Origin: an uncultured Lachnospiraceae bacterium
GTDB lineage: Bacteria > Bacillota > Clostridia > Lachnospirales > Lachnospiraceae
Direction: 5' to 3'
Assembly (NCBI GenBank): GCA_910586125.1
Contig: CAJUHP010000002.1
Coordinates: forward strand, 62,001 to 126,000
DNA length: 64,000 nt
Positions 25,437 to 34,523 of this stretch are shown one piece after another. A program made the position numbers and the translations under genes. Position 1 is the stretch's first letter; each line of letters opens with the position of its first letter. The notes beneath the pieces were generated by a model that was not told the DNA's origin, did no database searches, and saw only the letters and a list, made by a program, of their open reading frames with translations.

Positions 25437-26487
25437 CCTCTTCACTTCCCTTCTTGATGATCACCTCGCCTCTTTCCTCCAGGTTACGAATCAAGTTAAC
25501 AATACGCTGCTGAGCTTCTTCCACATCTTTGAGCCGGACCTTGGTTGTAATCTCCATGTCGGCGCGAACCGTCTCCGCCATTCTCTTGGACATGTTGTTG
25601 AAGAAAATCTTCTGCATCTCTTCGGATGCCGTCTTAAGCGCATATACCACATCCTTGGAATCACAGTCACGCACAAAGCGCTGTACGGAACGGTCGTCCA
25701 TATCCAGAATATTCTCAAAGATAAACATCTTATCTCGGATATCCTGAGCCAAATCCGGATTATTCTTGTCAAGTTCTTCAAAGATCTTTCTCTCACTGCT
25801 GCGGTCTACATGGTTCATAATATCCGCAACATAGTCGATGCCGCCGAGGTTCATATTATCCTCGCTGGTAATAATCGCGGAGAACTTGCGCTTCATCTCC
25901 TCTTCTACAATACTGATCGCCTCCGGCGACACCCGGTCCATCTTGGCCATTCCTTCCAGAACCGGGATCTTCTTCTCTTCCGGAAGCTGCTCCAAAATGC
26001 TGGCCGCCTGCTCCGGTTCCATGTAGGACATAATCAGAGAAATCACCTGGGACCGCTCATGCTGTAGCAGAGAGAGCAGAGCTTTCGGATCCCCCTTCAT
26101 AAAGAAGTTGAACGGCCTGGACTGCAGTGTCTTCGACACCTTCTCCAGCAAGGATCTCGCCGTGCTGTCGCCAAAAGCTTTCTCTAAAACGTTGCGTGCG
26201 TAATCGAGTCCGCCGTCCGTCATCATCTTATGGGTCAGACAGAGTTTATAAAACTCGTCCAGAGCAGACTCCACCTGGGCATTTGTCGTTTTTCCCAGCT
26301 TTGCCACCTCAAAGGTCAAATCCTCGATATCCTGCTCGCTGAGATATTTATAGATCTGAGAAGCGCGGTCTGCTCCCAGAGAAATAATAACAATCGCGGC
26401 TTTCTGTCGGGAATCCAGAACTACATTTTCTTCCGCTCCTTCTTCCCTATTTCCGTTTCTGTTTGTCTGAACTGCGGCCTCCGCCAT
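25420..26487 (-). CDS. fliG: Flagellar motor switch protein FliG
   Basis: FliG transmits torque from the stators and binds the MS-ring. The 355-residue protein carries the FliG N, middle and C domains, with the C-terminal torque helix (FIFENILDMDDRSVQRFVRD) and conserved MSKRMAETVR. The ATG at 26487 follows GGAAGGGGAG and gives a standard length; an in-frame ATG at 26505 lies farther into fliF. It overlaps the fliF end by 41 bases. Confidence 0.95.
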   Translation of the reverse strand: MAEAAVQTNRNGNREEGAEENVVLDSRQKAAIVIISLGADRASQIYKYLSEQDIEDLTFEVAKLGKTTNAQVESALDEFYKLCLTHKMMTDGGLDYARNVLEKAFGDSTARSLLEKVSKTLQSRPFNFFMKGDPKALLSLLQHERSQVISLIMSYMEPEQAASILEQLPEEKKIPVLEGMAKMDRVSPEAISIVEEEMKRKFSAIITSEDNMNLGGIDYVADIMNHVDRSSERKIFEELDKNNPDLAQDIRDKMFIFENILDMDDRSVQRFVRDCDSKDVVYALKTASEEMQKIFFNNMSKRMAETVRADMEITTKVRLKDVEEAQQRIVNLIRNLEERGEVIIKKGSEEDDIIV

Positions 26488-28159
26488 TCTGCTCCCCTTC
26501 CTCATTCAACCAGCTCTGTACCAGTTTTGCTACAATCTGCGGATTCTGATCCACAATCTCACCGATGTTCTGTTTCAATTTCAGATTTCGCTGCATCTTC
26601 AGGCGGATAAGCTCCTCGTTCTGAGACATCTCCTCATCCTCCTCAAGCTGCAATGTCTTCTCTTCGCTGGCGCCAGGGAACTCTTCTTCAGACCAATTTT
26701 CATTGGATGCGCCGAGTTCTCCGGGCGATATCGTAGCAGCAATCTGCTCCTGCTCACCCTTTTTCTTCTTTCTTCCTCGCAGCAGTAAGAGGATCAGAAG
26801 AAGCAGTACCAGCACGCCCAACGCAATCAATGCAATCAGGATCGGCAGAGGCAGAACTTCTTTCTCCACAGGATCCGGCTGCGTCACAGGAAGCGTCTCT
26901 CCCGGATTCTTGGAATCCGCAGAAAGCGTGCGCACAATCGTGATCTTTGTCGCCGCGTCTTCTCTTGAAATTCCGGCCGCATTCGCCACCAGATTGCGAA
27001 GATTCGCCTCCGACTCTGTCATATCATCGGTGTCAATCACAATACTGATTGTCAGATCTTCCAGAACGCCGGGTTCAACCTGTCTCTGTTCCTTCACCGT
27101 GTTAAACAGCCAGTCGCGCACCCGGTTGCCATAGTAATAATCTTCCGTTTCCTCATCGTCATCCGTCTCGTTGGGATAGCGGGGGACATCGGCATTGGCA
27201 TCGGAACCAGCTACGCCGCCAGCTTCCGAAGCCGCAAAAATCCCACCGTCCCCAGAGAGAGATTCCTGGTACAGAAGTCCTGTCTTATCCGTCTCGCCGG
27301 TCTTCTCCGGCGTGGAATATGTAGTGCTCTCCTGAATCAGACTTTCCATATTCAGGACACCACGCACAGCCACCGTCACCTTACCGCGGCCATAAATCGA
27401 CTCCAAAATCTCTCTGACATCGGAGGCAATCGATTCTTCCACCTGATCCGTAAGCTGCATCAAATTGGAAGCCGTCGCATAATTTCCCGACGAAGCGCTT
27501 CCGCCGACCTCCTGCATGGTGCCGGCGTCAAAGACAGAAATCTCCGTAAAATTCATTCCCCGCACCGCTGTACTGATCAGACGGCGAATCGACTCCGCAC
27601 CGGCTTCGGATAAAATCTGTCCGTTCTCCATCGTCACGCTGACAGCGGCAGACGCCTCCTGGGATACCTCGCTGCTCAGCGCATAGCGGGAGGAAGAACC
27701 CATATTGATCGTAACCTTTGCGTCTCTCACTCCTTCAAAAAGCCGAATCTGCGCTCCCAGCCGGTCCTGAAGGTCATAGAGCGTAAGACGCTCCTTATCG
27801 GATTCCGTGGACATCAACCCCGTGTTATCCAGATACATACTGTAAGAAAAACCACTTCGGGGATATCCCTGGCTCAAAAGCTCCGCTCTGGTCTGATCCA
27901 CAGACGCCTGCGGAACCGAAATACTACCTGTGGCGTCATTATACTGATAATTGACCTGAGACTCCTGCAGAAGAGCAACAACCTGCTGGGCCTCATCCTG
28001 ATTCAGTCCCGTAAAAAGGACTCGGTAACTTGTATCCCGGCTGAGGTAAAGAAATGCGGTTATTGCTCCCGCGATGAGAACGGTTCCCACCGCTATCATA
28101 ATCAATTGCTTTTTCGTTTTATCCGCCAGCTTCTGCCAGCGTTCTCTGAAACTCTGCAC
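26447..28159 (-). CDS. fliF: Flagellar MS-ring protein FliF
   Basis: FliF forms the membrane/supramembrane ring. The 570-residue protein has an N-terminal helix (about 17-38), ring-building YscJ-like domains (YRVLFTGLNQDEAQQVVALL), a disordered periplasmic-type loop near 300-340, a second membrane helix near 440-465 and a C-terminal FliG-binding tail (VDQNPQIVAKLVQSWLNEE). Length is typical. Confidence 0.96.
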   Translation of the reverse strand: MQSFRERWQKLADKTKKQLIMIAVGTVLIAGAITAFLYLSRDTSYRVLFTGLNQDEAQQVVALLQESQVNYQYNDATGSISVPQASVDQTRAELLSQGYPRSGFSYSMYLDNTGLMSTESDKERLTLYDLQDRLGAQIRLFEGVRDAKVTINMGSSSRYALSSEVSQEASAAVSVTMENGQILSEAGAESIRRLISTAVRGMNFTEISVFDAGTMQEVGGSASSGNYATASNLMQLTDQVEESIASDVREILESIYGRGKVTVAVRGVLNMESLIQESTTYSTPEKTGETDKTGLLYQESLSGDGGIFAASEAGGVAGSDANADVPRYPNETDDDEETEDYYYGNRVRDWLFNTVKEQRQVEPGVLEDLTISIVIDTDDMTESEANLRNLVANAAGISREDAATKITIVRTLSADSKNPGETLPVTQPDPVEKEVLPLPILIALIALGVLVLLLLILLLLRGRKKKKGEQEQIAATISPGELGASNENWSEEEFPGASEEKTLQLEEDEEMSQNEELIRLKMQRNLKLKQNIGEIVDQNPQIVAKLVQSWLNEEGEQNGGGRSSDKQKRK

Positions 28160-28192
28160 GTTCTTTTCTCCAGCTTTCTCTTGTCATTTTTA

Positions 28193-28507
28193 TTACATGT
28201 TAATCTTCATCAGTTCGTTATAAGATTCCAGAGCCTTATTGCGCAAAGAAATTAGGATATCCAGACTGAGGGACGCCTTCGCTTCCGCAATCGGCAGGCT
28301 GTGGACATCATCGAGCTGTCCTGTGGACAGCAGATATTGTTTGTTCTCCACATCCTGTGCGGTGGTATAAACCTGATCCACCACATTCCGGAAGATATCT
28401 GCAAAAAGCGTCGCCTCGCTGTTACCCTGCTGTTCTCTTTCTGTGCTGTTTCCGATTCGCTCCCACGCTTTCATGGGAGTGATAAACTGGGTCGTTTCAA
28501 ATTCCAT
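28193..28507 (-). CDS. fliE: Flagellar rod-MS ring junction protein FliE
   Basis: A 104-residue protein with the FliE C-terminal signature (AEAKASLSLDILISLRNKALESYNELM). It joins the rod to the MS-ring and opens the export gate. It follows flgB directly, with no flgC between them, which differs from the common flgB-flgC-fliE order. Confidence 0.92.
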   Translation of the reverse strand: MEFETTQFITPMKAWERIGNSTEREQQGNSEATLFADIFRNVVDQVYTTAQDVENKQYLLSTGQLDDVHSLPIAEAKASLSLDILISLRNKALESYNELMKINM

Positions 28508-28570
28508 CTATGTACTCCTTTCCTTCTGTCCCATCATACGAAAAATTATTCCGTTTTAGAACCGCCGGTC

Positions 28571-28960
28571 TCAGAATGTCTTCGCCGCATTCTGCAGACG
28601 CTTCAGATCGCTGTTAATCGAGGCCAGCATATACTGATACTCATAAGCTGTGCGGACCAGTTCCACCTGCTCCTGATCCATATCCACATTATTGCCGTCC
28701 AGCCTGGTGGACTCGTCGCGGGTGATATGTATCGTCGCATGCGTAGAGCCGATGGCCTGCGTAACCGCCGTCTTCGGACGCTCGGCGCCGCTGGCGCTCT
28801 GAATCCGCTTCTGAAGCTCCTCCTCGAAAGTCATATAGCGGGATTTATACCCTGGTGTATCCACGTTCGTAATATTATTTAATGTCAGAGTCTGCCTGCT
28901 CCAAAGAAAATCCAGCATTTTCTCTGTCAATTCGATTCCGTTTCCATATAAACCAACCAT
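28571..28960 (-). CDS. flgB: Flagellar basal-body rod protein FlgB
   Basis: The 129-residue proximal rod protein has the N-terminal helix MVGLYGNGIELTEKMLDFLW and NNITNVDTPGYKSR motif, and a C-terminal MDQEQVELVRTAYEYQ helix. It is the first gene of the flagellar operon, 46 bases from a strong sigma-A-type promoter. Confidence 0.94.
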   Translation of the reverse strand: MVGLYGNGIELTEKMLDFLWSRQTLTLNNITNVDTPGYKSRYMTFEEELQKRIQSASGAERPKTAVTQAIGSTHATIHITRDESTRLDGNNVDMDQEQVELVRTAYEYQYMLASINSDLKRLQNAAKTF

Positions 28961-29005
28961 AGAATCACTCCCTTTCCATCCCGATTTGCCGGTTTTGACT
29001 CATTA

Positions 29006-29034
29006 AGTATAGCACTTCATAAAAAAAAATACAA
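29006..29034 (-). promoter_or_regulatory. Sigma-A-type promoter of the main flagellar/chemotaxis operon
   Basis: Minus strand: -35 TTGTAT (29029-29034), 17-base spacer containing a T-tract, -10 TATACT (29006-29011). The predicted leader to flgB is about 40 bases. This is the best promoter in the 302-base gene-free stretch 28961-29262, which also holds the terminator at 29162-29198. I see no other gene in that stretch. Confidence 0.7.
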
Positions 29035-29161
29035 CACTAAATAAAGAAAAACCATAATTTTCCCTGCTAAGATTTCATTTCTCTTCCTTATATATAATAG
29101 CAGATAGAATACAAGAAAACGAAGATAAAATATCTGACAATTATTACTCCGAGACAGAGAG

Positions 29162-29198
29162 AAAAAGCGGGCAGGATCTGGTCTATCCCGCCCGTTTT
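29162..29198 (-). terminator. Rho-independent terminator after the MCP and unknown-gene pair
   Basis: The GC-rich inverted repeat at 29167-29194 (GCGGGCAGGAT with ATCCCGCCCG, one mismatch) is followed on the minus strand by TTTTT (29162-29166). It lies about 65 bases after the stop of the 205-residue protein gene and isolates that unit from the flgB promoter. Confidence 0.75.
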
Positions 29199-29262
29199 CT
29201 CAGTTGCATGCCCAACATAGAATACGAGGACGTGTTTTCATGCCTAAGAATAAGGTATCATT

Positions 29263-29880
29263 CTACTCCTCTACATCTGCTCTCTGGTACTGATAGCCAT
29301 CAAGGCTGCCGTTTTCTTTCCAGTAATCAAAACGCTTATTGATCTCGGTGTGAGTCTGGTCACAGATCGAAGGAAGAGAACCTCCCCACTGACCCATAGC
29401 CTGCTTAAATCCCTTGTCAACTGCCGCTCTCAGCTCCTCTACCTTAGAAGCATCTCCGCCTGACAAGGCCACGCACATATCCACAATGCGGGTGGCTACC
29501 GCATTGACTCCCCACTCTCCATCCTCTCCGATCGCCTGCTGTGCAGCCATCTGCTGTTCCGGCGTGACAACAAGATCATCAAAGAAGCTCTTGGTGATGC
29601 CGTTCTTTGCCAGCTCCGCCTTCTTGCCCTGATTGGCCTGGCTGCTGACGATGTCGTTAATCATCTTGGAGAACGACTGATTGCGCTGCTCCTGATATGC
29701 ACTGATCTGGTCAGCACTCAGACGTTTTGTCTCTGTATCGGAACTGCTGCTTCGCACAAAGGTATCCACATCCGGCGCCTTGACTTTTGTGCTCTCTTCC
29801 GCCTTTGCGGTCTCTTCTGCCTTGGGGGCCGAAGAAACAGCCGACGACGCATAACTGTTAGTAACAGATGAAATTAACAT
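29263..29880 (-). CDS. Uncharacterised motility-associated protein
   Basis: A 205-residue protein of unknown function. The N-terminus is Ser/Ala/Lys/Glu-rich and probably disordered; the C-terminal half is a compact domain with AIGEDGEWGVNAVATRIVDM, a GGDASKVEELRAAVDKGF helix and WGGSLPSICDQTHTEINKRF. Similar C-terminal segments occur, from memory, in proteins encoded near flagellar genes in several phyla. The ATG at 29880 is chosen because AAGGAGG precedes it; a longer frame from 29952 overlaps the upstream MCP gene. It follows the MCP gene by 22 bases and is presumably co-transcribed. Confidence 0.7.
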   Translation of the reverse strand: MLISSVTNSYASSAVSSAPKAEETAKAEESTKVKAPDVDTFVRSSSSDTETKRLSADQISAYQEQRNQSFSKMINDIVSSQANQGKKAELAKNGITKSFFDDLVVTPEQQMAAQQAIGEDGEWGVNAVATRIVDMCVALSGGDASKVEELRAAVDKGFKQAMGQWGGSLPSICDQTHTEINKRFDYWKENGSLDGYQYQRADVEE

Positions 29881-29902
29881 ATTCTTTTCCTCCTTGATTT
29901 TA

Positions 29903-31690
29903 TTAATATTTATCCATGCCTCCGGAAGAACTCGCATAGGAAACCGGCTCATCGTAGGAAGGCTGCGGGCTGTAGGAAGGCGCTACAGATTCCGAACTGC
30001 TGCTCATGGAATTTTTCAGCTTGAATCTGGCAACCAATCCTTTCAGAACCTGTGCCTGCCCGGACAGTTCCTCACTGGACGCAGCGTTTTCTTCTGCCGT
30101 AGCAGAGTTGGTCTGCACAACACTGGAAATCTGGTCAATGCCGATCATAACCTGCGACACCGCGGCGGCCTGCTCCTGAGACGCCTTGGCAATCTCCGCC
30201 ACGATAGCAGCCGACTCTTCCGACATGCTGGTGATCTTATCAAAGGAGGCGGCCGTCTCATCCGCGATAACCGTGCCGTCCTTTACCGCCTTGATCGTAG
30301 CGCCGATCAGATTTGCTGTGTTCTTGGAAGCCTCCGCGGACTTGCTGGCCAGATTGCGGACCTCATCCGCCACCACCGCAAAGCCCTTGCCGGCTGTACC
30401 GGCTCTGGCCGCCTCCACAGCCGCGTTCAGCGCCAAAATGTTCGTCTGGAACGCGATGTCCTCAATCGTCTTGATAATCTTGCTGATCTCATTGGCGGAT
30501 GCATCGATCTGTGCCATCGCCTCCGTCATGCTGCTCATCTGCAGCTTGCCGCGCTCCAACTCTGTGGCTGTCGCACTGGCCTGGTTGCCGGCATCCTTCG
30601 CCCGGTCAGCGTTCTTATTGACATTGGCAGAAATCTCGTTGATCGTAGCTGCGATCTCCTCCACCGAGGAAGCCTGCTCGGTCGCGCCCTGACTCAGAGC
30701 CTGGGCGGCGCTGGCCACCTGGTCGCTGCCGCTGGAAACCTGAGAGGAAGCCTCGTTGATCCGCGTCATGGTATCGTTCATGGAATTGGAGATATTCTCC
30801 AAAGCATTCTTGATCTTAGCAAAATCACCGGCATAATCGTAGGTCAGATGCATGGACAGCTCGCCCTGCGCCATCTCGTCCAGAACTTTTGTGATCTCGT
30901 TGATATAATTCTCGTAATCCTTCAGTCGAAGAACGGTGCTGTTGATGTTATGAGCCAATTCTCCCAGCTCATCCTTTGCGTTATAACGGATATCCAGATT
31001 CAGATCACCATTGGCAATCTTGCGGGATACCTCATCCAGCTCCTTCACCGGCGTGGTGATCAGACGAATCACAATCATAGCGCCGACTACAAGAATCGCG
31101 ATACTAACTACAATGACCCCGATCAGCATACGGTTGACCATGGAAGCCAGATCATCGGCCTCTGCCGAAAGATTGTTCGCCTGCTGAATACAGGCATCTG
31201 CCATCTGATCTAGCGCATCCGCCGCAGCCTTATAATCGCTGGTAACGGCATTGGACAATTCCATAGCCAGCGTCTTATCACCGCTTCGGCTGACGTCAAT
31301 CGCCTCGTTGGAAGCAGCAAGAAATGCCTCCCACTTGCTCTCAACCTGCGTCATAAAAGCCCGATCCGTATCCTTCGTAGTCAATCTGTCCAGAACGGCA
31401 AAACCAGACTCGATCTCATCGCCCACCGCCTTGCGTTCCGACTCAATCGAACTCATCTCGGCAGCGTCTGTCGCAATAATATGTTTCAGGCCCAGCCGGC
31501 GAAAGTCGATCGCGTTGGCGCTCATCTCTTCCACCTGAATCAAAAGCGGAATCGTATCTTCCGTGATCTCAGTACTCTTCTCATTGATCATGCGCGTACA
31601 TACCACAGCTACAACGCCAGTCAGCACAAGGCATACGATTGCAATCGCCAAGATCAGCGTCAGTTTGGTACGGATCTTTAAATTTTTCAT
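29903..31690 (-). CDS. Methyl-accepting chemotaxis protein
   Basis: A 595-residue chemoreceptor: membrane helix near residues 10-32, an extracytoplasmic four-helix-bundle-type sensor domain, a second membrane helix near 190-210 and a HAMP domain. The cytoplasmic signalling domain has the conserved hairpin tip EDIAFQTNILALNAAVEAAR and GKGFAVVADEVRNLA. The C-terminus ends with a Ser/Tyr/Pro-rich tail. The ligand is unknown. CheD and CheV encoded nearby would act on it. The ribosome site GGAGG lies 13 bases before the start. Confidence 0.95.
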   Translation of the reverse strand: MKNLKIRTKLTLILAIAIVCLVLTGVVAVVCTRMINEKSTEITEDTIPLLIQVEEMSANAIDFRRLGLKHIIATDAAEMSSIESERKAVGDEIESGFAVLDRLTTKDTDRAFMTQVESKWEAFLAASNEAIDVSRSGDKTLAMELSNAVTSDYKAAADALDQMADACIQQANNLSAEADDLASMVNRMLIGVIVVSIAILVVGAMIVIRLITTPVKELDEVSRKIANGDLNLDIRYNAKDELGELAHNINSTVLRLKDYENYINEITKVLDEMAQGELSMHLTYDYAGDFAKIKNALENISNSMNDTMTRINEASSQVSSGSDQVASAAQALSQGATEQASSVEEIAATINEISANVNKNADRAKDAGNQASATATELERGKLQMSSMTEAMAQIDASANEISKIIKTIEDIAFQTNILALNAAVEAARAGTAGKGFAVVADEVRNLASKSAEASKNTANLIGATIKAVKDGTVIADETAASFDKITSMSEESAAIVAEIAKASQEQAAAVSQVMIGIDQISSVVQTNSATAEENAASSEELSGQAQVLKGLVARFKLKNSMSSSSESVAPSYSPQPSYDEPVSYASSSGGMDKY

Positions 31691-31802
31691 AGCTACTTTC
31701 TTTCCTCCATCGTCTGTATTATTTTTTAGCGGATAAACTGTCTGTTCCTCTGCAAGTCCCGCCTACTCTGACAGAATCGCGCTGCCCTCCTGCAGTCTCG
31801 GA

Positions 31803-31994
31803 CTATGCGTAGGTATCCAGTATCTGACCGCTCGGCGGCGCCTGGATCGATGCTGCATCTATCATCTTCTGAATCGTCTCCCCCTGGCTTTCAGCAGCAT
31901 CAAGCCCCTTCTCCAGAACCGAGAAATGCATTTTAACAAAGATTTCCGCGGCGCCCATAGACGAGCCGGATGATGCTATCCCCGTCATATCCAT
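31803..31994 (-). CDS. YjfB-type putative motility protein
   Basis: A 63-residue protein resembling the YjfB family: a small helical protein with VLEKGLDAAESQGETIQKMI. In Bacillus subtilis yjfB belongs to the sigma-D regulon; the function is unknown. Here it is preceded by AAGGAGGG and by a sigma-D-like promoter, in agreement. The gap of about 110 bases between it and the MCP gene shows no clear terminator. Confidence 0.75.
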   Translation of the reverse strand: MDMTGIASSGSSMGAAEIFVKMHFSVLEKGLDAAESQGETIQKMIDAASIQAPPSGQILDTYA

Positions 31995-32036
31995 ATGAAA
32001 CCCTCCTTTATCTTCTCATAAATATTCTTTATTTAA

Positions 32037-32062
32037 ATATCGTCTGAAAAACTTAATATATA
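32037..32062 (-). promoter_or_regulatory. Sigma-D-like promoter of the yjfB-type gene
   Basis: Minus strand: -10 GACGATAT (32037-32044, 7 of 8 to GCCGATAT) and -35 TATA (32059-32062, 3 of 4 to TAAA) with a 14-base spacer. The predicted leader is about 35-40 bases. The regulon assignment fits what is known for yjfB elsewhere. The downstream MCP pair may be read from the same transcript. Confidence 0.55.
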
Positions 32063-32096
32063 AGTCCTGCAAAAAAAATCTTATCCTATCTTTTCG

Positions 32097-34430
32097 CTAC
32101 CGTTTTCCGGATTGCTCATAGATTTTAACCGTATCTCCGCTCCGTAGCTCCTGTCCGAACGTCCCGCTCTGCCCATTCACTTCCAGCACCACAGGAGCCG
32201 TGACTTTTTCCAGTTCCAAATCTGAGTACTCCAGCATATCCATCAGGTAATACGGCTGGCCGTCTGCCTTCGGCGGAAGAACCAGGGTTTTTCCGTTCAG
32301 ATAGAGCAGAAGCTTCCCCGCCCGGCTTCTCGGCAGATACTGCGGCGCCTCCGCCGACTCTATCGGCTTGGAATCCATCTCGGCCATATCCGCATGGCTG
32401 GGCGGTTCCTTCTGTGAAAGGGTACTCGGCGCTTCCGGCTGAGGGGCCGCGAGCCCGGATTGCCATTCGATCCGCACAGAAGCTGCATCCGGCTGTATCG
32501 GGGATGCCGTCTCCTGCTCTGCCCGCACTTCGGCCGCCTGTGATTCCTGCTCTATCCTTTCCTCCCGATCCGGCTGTTTTTCTTCCCTGCCTGCTCCGAC
32601 TGGAGAAATCTCTGCCATTTCAGGTTCATCGGCAATCTCCAGCGCTTCTTGCTCCGGCATATTCTCCTGTCTTTTTCGTTTTCTGGCTGAAGGCGTATTG
32701 TCGGAAGCTGCCGATTTCTTTTTTCCTGCGGTCTGCGCGGAACGCTTTTTTTCCTGTGCGGACTGTTTTGTGTTCTTTCGCCCTCTGTTCTTTTTTGCGC
32801 CGTTCTCCTGCGGTTTTTCGGTTTCTCTTATCCACTTTGCAACTACGGCGTCCCCGGCCTTGAGAGGCACATTCTCCAAAACCTCCTGGCCGTTAATGGT
32901 CACAGCGCCCTTTCTCTCCGGACCGATCAGATCAGAAAGCCTGGCCGATGCATCTCTTCCATGGCGGACCGGCACAAAATCAAGCTGATCTCCCGCCCGC
33001 ACCATGTCCGAAAGCTGCGCGTCCCGCCCATTCAGCTTCAGCACGCATGGTTCCGCCTTTTCCCCGTAAAAGACCCGCCGGCTGCCGTTTAAAAATACCA
33101 CCAGGTTCTGCCCGGACTTTCCCATCATATCCTGGTATCCGTATCCATTCATCATCAGAATATTCATGGTGGTAAAGACGCCGTTGCGAAACAGTTTGGC
33201 CGGACGTCCGTTCAGCAGAATGCGAAAACTGTCGTTGATCATATTCAGCCCGGCTGAAATCACAATTCCAAGAGGCGTGGCATACTCCGGATTTTCCAGA
33301 TCATATTCTTCGGAACAGGCGCTGGTCATGAAATTGCGCCCTGCAATGGCAACCCGTTTGGGGTCCATGTGCAGCCGCTCCACAATCCCTTCCAGCAGCC
33401 CCGGAAAACGGCTGCCTCCTCCTGCCAAAAACACCGCCGAGGGCGGGCCCGCATTTGCCTCCAAAATCTTCTCGCAGATCGCCTCGCACAATCGGTCCAC
33501 CGCCGGCTTTACCCCTTCGCAGAGCTGTTCTCTGGAGGCCACCTGCTCAAAACCCATGATATCGGTAAACACAATCGGTTCCGGGCTGTCCAGCTTAGTT
33601 TTCATCTCCTCCGCTGTGGAAAAGTTCACCAGAAATTCTTTCATAATGCTCTCGGTAATCTCATCCCCGGCCTGTACCGCCATCGTATAACCGGTCACAC
33701 AGCCGTCCCGGCAGACAGCGATATCTGACGTCCCCGCCCCAATATCCACAAGAGCCAGATTTAAAAGACGGATATTGGCCGGGATCGCCGCATTGATGGC
33801 GGCGATGGGTTCCAGAGTCAGACTGGCAATCTCCAGATCAATCTTGTGCATGGCCGCATACAGGCTCTCCACCACCTCGGCCGGAAGAAACGTAGCGATC
33901 ACATCCGCCCGCAGAATCCGTCCATTGTGATCGATCAGACTGGAAAGTATGTAGTCGTCCAGATAATACCGGCTGACGCTATAGCCTACCAGATAGAAAC
34001 GGACGCTGCGCTTGGTCTCCTCCTCACCAAAAAACGCCCGCTCTGCCTCACCGATGGCGCCGGCCTCCAGACGGCTCACCGTCTCCGCATCGATCCGCTG
34101 CACATCCGGCAGTTCCATCTCATACGTCACACTCTCCGTGCGCAGGGAACGGCCTGCCGCCGCCACCGCCACGCGGCTAAGGCGGCAGCCAAGCTTTCTC
34201 TCCAGCCTGTCCTTCACAATACCGGCCACGCCGGCCACCTGGTCGATATCCTCAATCTGTCCGTCGATCATCGCCCGCTTTGTATGCTCGACTTTCTCAA
34301 TGGCAGCAATCTGAATCCGTCCGCCGTCCGGAACCCCCACCATACCAATGATGCTGCGCGTTCCGATGTCCAGCGCAAAAACCGCCTCCTCCGGCAGTTC
34401 TTCCAACAACTCACGCCTTCGACTCTCCAT
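32097..34430 (-). CDS. FtsA/PilM-like actin-fold protein with beta-grasp-like repeats
   Basis: A 777-residue protein. Residues 15-400 have the FtsA/PilM actin fold: phosphate 1 loop ALDIGTRSI, a DIGAGTSDIAV loop and adenosine motif FLAGGGSRFPGL. The insertion region resembles the FtsA 1C domain. The rest is unlike FtsA: short LNG/ING-x(n)-L-x-x-GD repeats (LNGRDAQLSDMVRAGD, INGQEVLENVPLKAGD, VNGQSGTFGQELRSGD) resembling beta-grasp folds, split by a 180-residue Lys/Glu/Ala-rich linker. ATG 34430 with AGGTG is the start; the TTG at 34493 is the -35 box of its promoter. A role in division or envelope assembly is possible but unproven. Confidence 0.8.
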   Translation of the reverse strand: MESRRRELLEELPEEAVFALDIGTRSIIGMVGVPDGGRIQIAAIEKVEHTKRAMIDGQIEDIDQVAGVAGIVKDRLERKLGCRLSRVAVAAAGRSLRTESVTYEMELPDVQRIDAETVSRLEAGAIGEAERAFFGEEETKRSVRFYLVGYSVSRYYLDDYILSSLIDHNGRILRADVIATFLPAEVVESLYAAMHKIDLEIASLTLEPIAAINAAIPANIRLLNLALVDIGAGTSDIAVCRDGCVTGYTMAVQAGDEITESIMKEFLVNFSTAEEMKTKLDSPEPIVFTDIMGFEQVASREQLCEGVKPAVDRLCEAICEKILEANAGPPSAVFLAGGGSRFPGLLEGIVERLHMDPKRVAIAGRNFMTSACSEEYDLENPEYATPLGIVISAGLNMINDSFRILLNGRPAKLFRNGVFTTMNILMMNGYGYQDMMGKSGQNLVVFLNGSRRVFYGEKAEPCVLKLNGRDAQLSDMVRAGDQLDFVPVRHGRDASARLSDLIGPERKGAVTINGQEVLENVPLKAGDAVVAKWIRETEKPQENGAKKNRGRKNTKQSAQEKKRSAQTAGKKKSAASDNTPSARKRKRQENMPEQEALEIADEPEMAEISPVGAGREEKQPDREERIEQESQAAEVRAEQETASPIQPDAASVRIEWQSGLAAPQPEAPSTLSQKEPPSHADMAEMDSKPIESAEAPQYLPRSRAGKLLLYLNGKTLVLPPKADGQPYYLMDMLEYSDLELEKVTAPVVLEVNGQSGTFGQELRSGDTVKIYEQSGKR

Positions 34431-34464
34431 GTTTTCACCTGTCACTTTCGTGTATTCTGTTCCT

Positions 34465-34493
34465 ATTTTACTCAGATTCTTCCGGTTCGTCAA
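34465..34493 (-). promoter_or_regulatory. Sigma-A promoter of the FtsA/PilM-like gene
   Basis: Minus strand: -35 TTGACG (34488-34493), 17-base spacer, -10 TAAAAT (34465-34470). It gives a leader of about 28 bases to the ATG at 34430. Its -35 box lies only 3 bases from the -35 box of the divergent sigma-D promoter of the debranching enzyme gene. Confidence 0.75.
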
Positions 34494-34496
34494 TGC

Positions 34497-34523
34497 TAAA
34501 TATTTCAGAGAATTTGCCGATAA
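34497..34523 (+). promoter_or_regulatory. Near-consensus sigma-D promoter of the glycogen debranching gene
   Basis: Plus strand: TAAA (34497-34500), 15-base spacer, GCCGATAA (34516-34523). This matches the sigma-D consensus TAAA-N15-GCCGATAT at 11 of 12 positions with ideal spacing. The predicted transcript start is about 34530, leaving a leader of about 50 bases. It is the best sigma-D match in the window, better than that of fliD. Confidence 0.75.
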
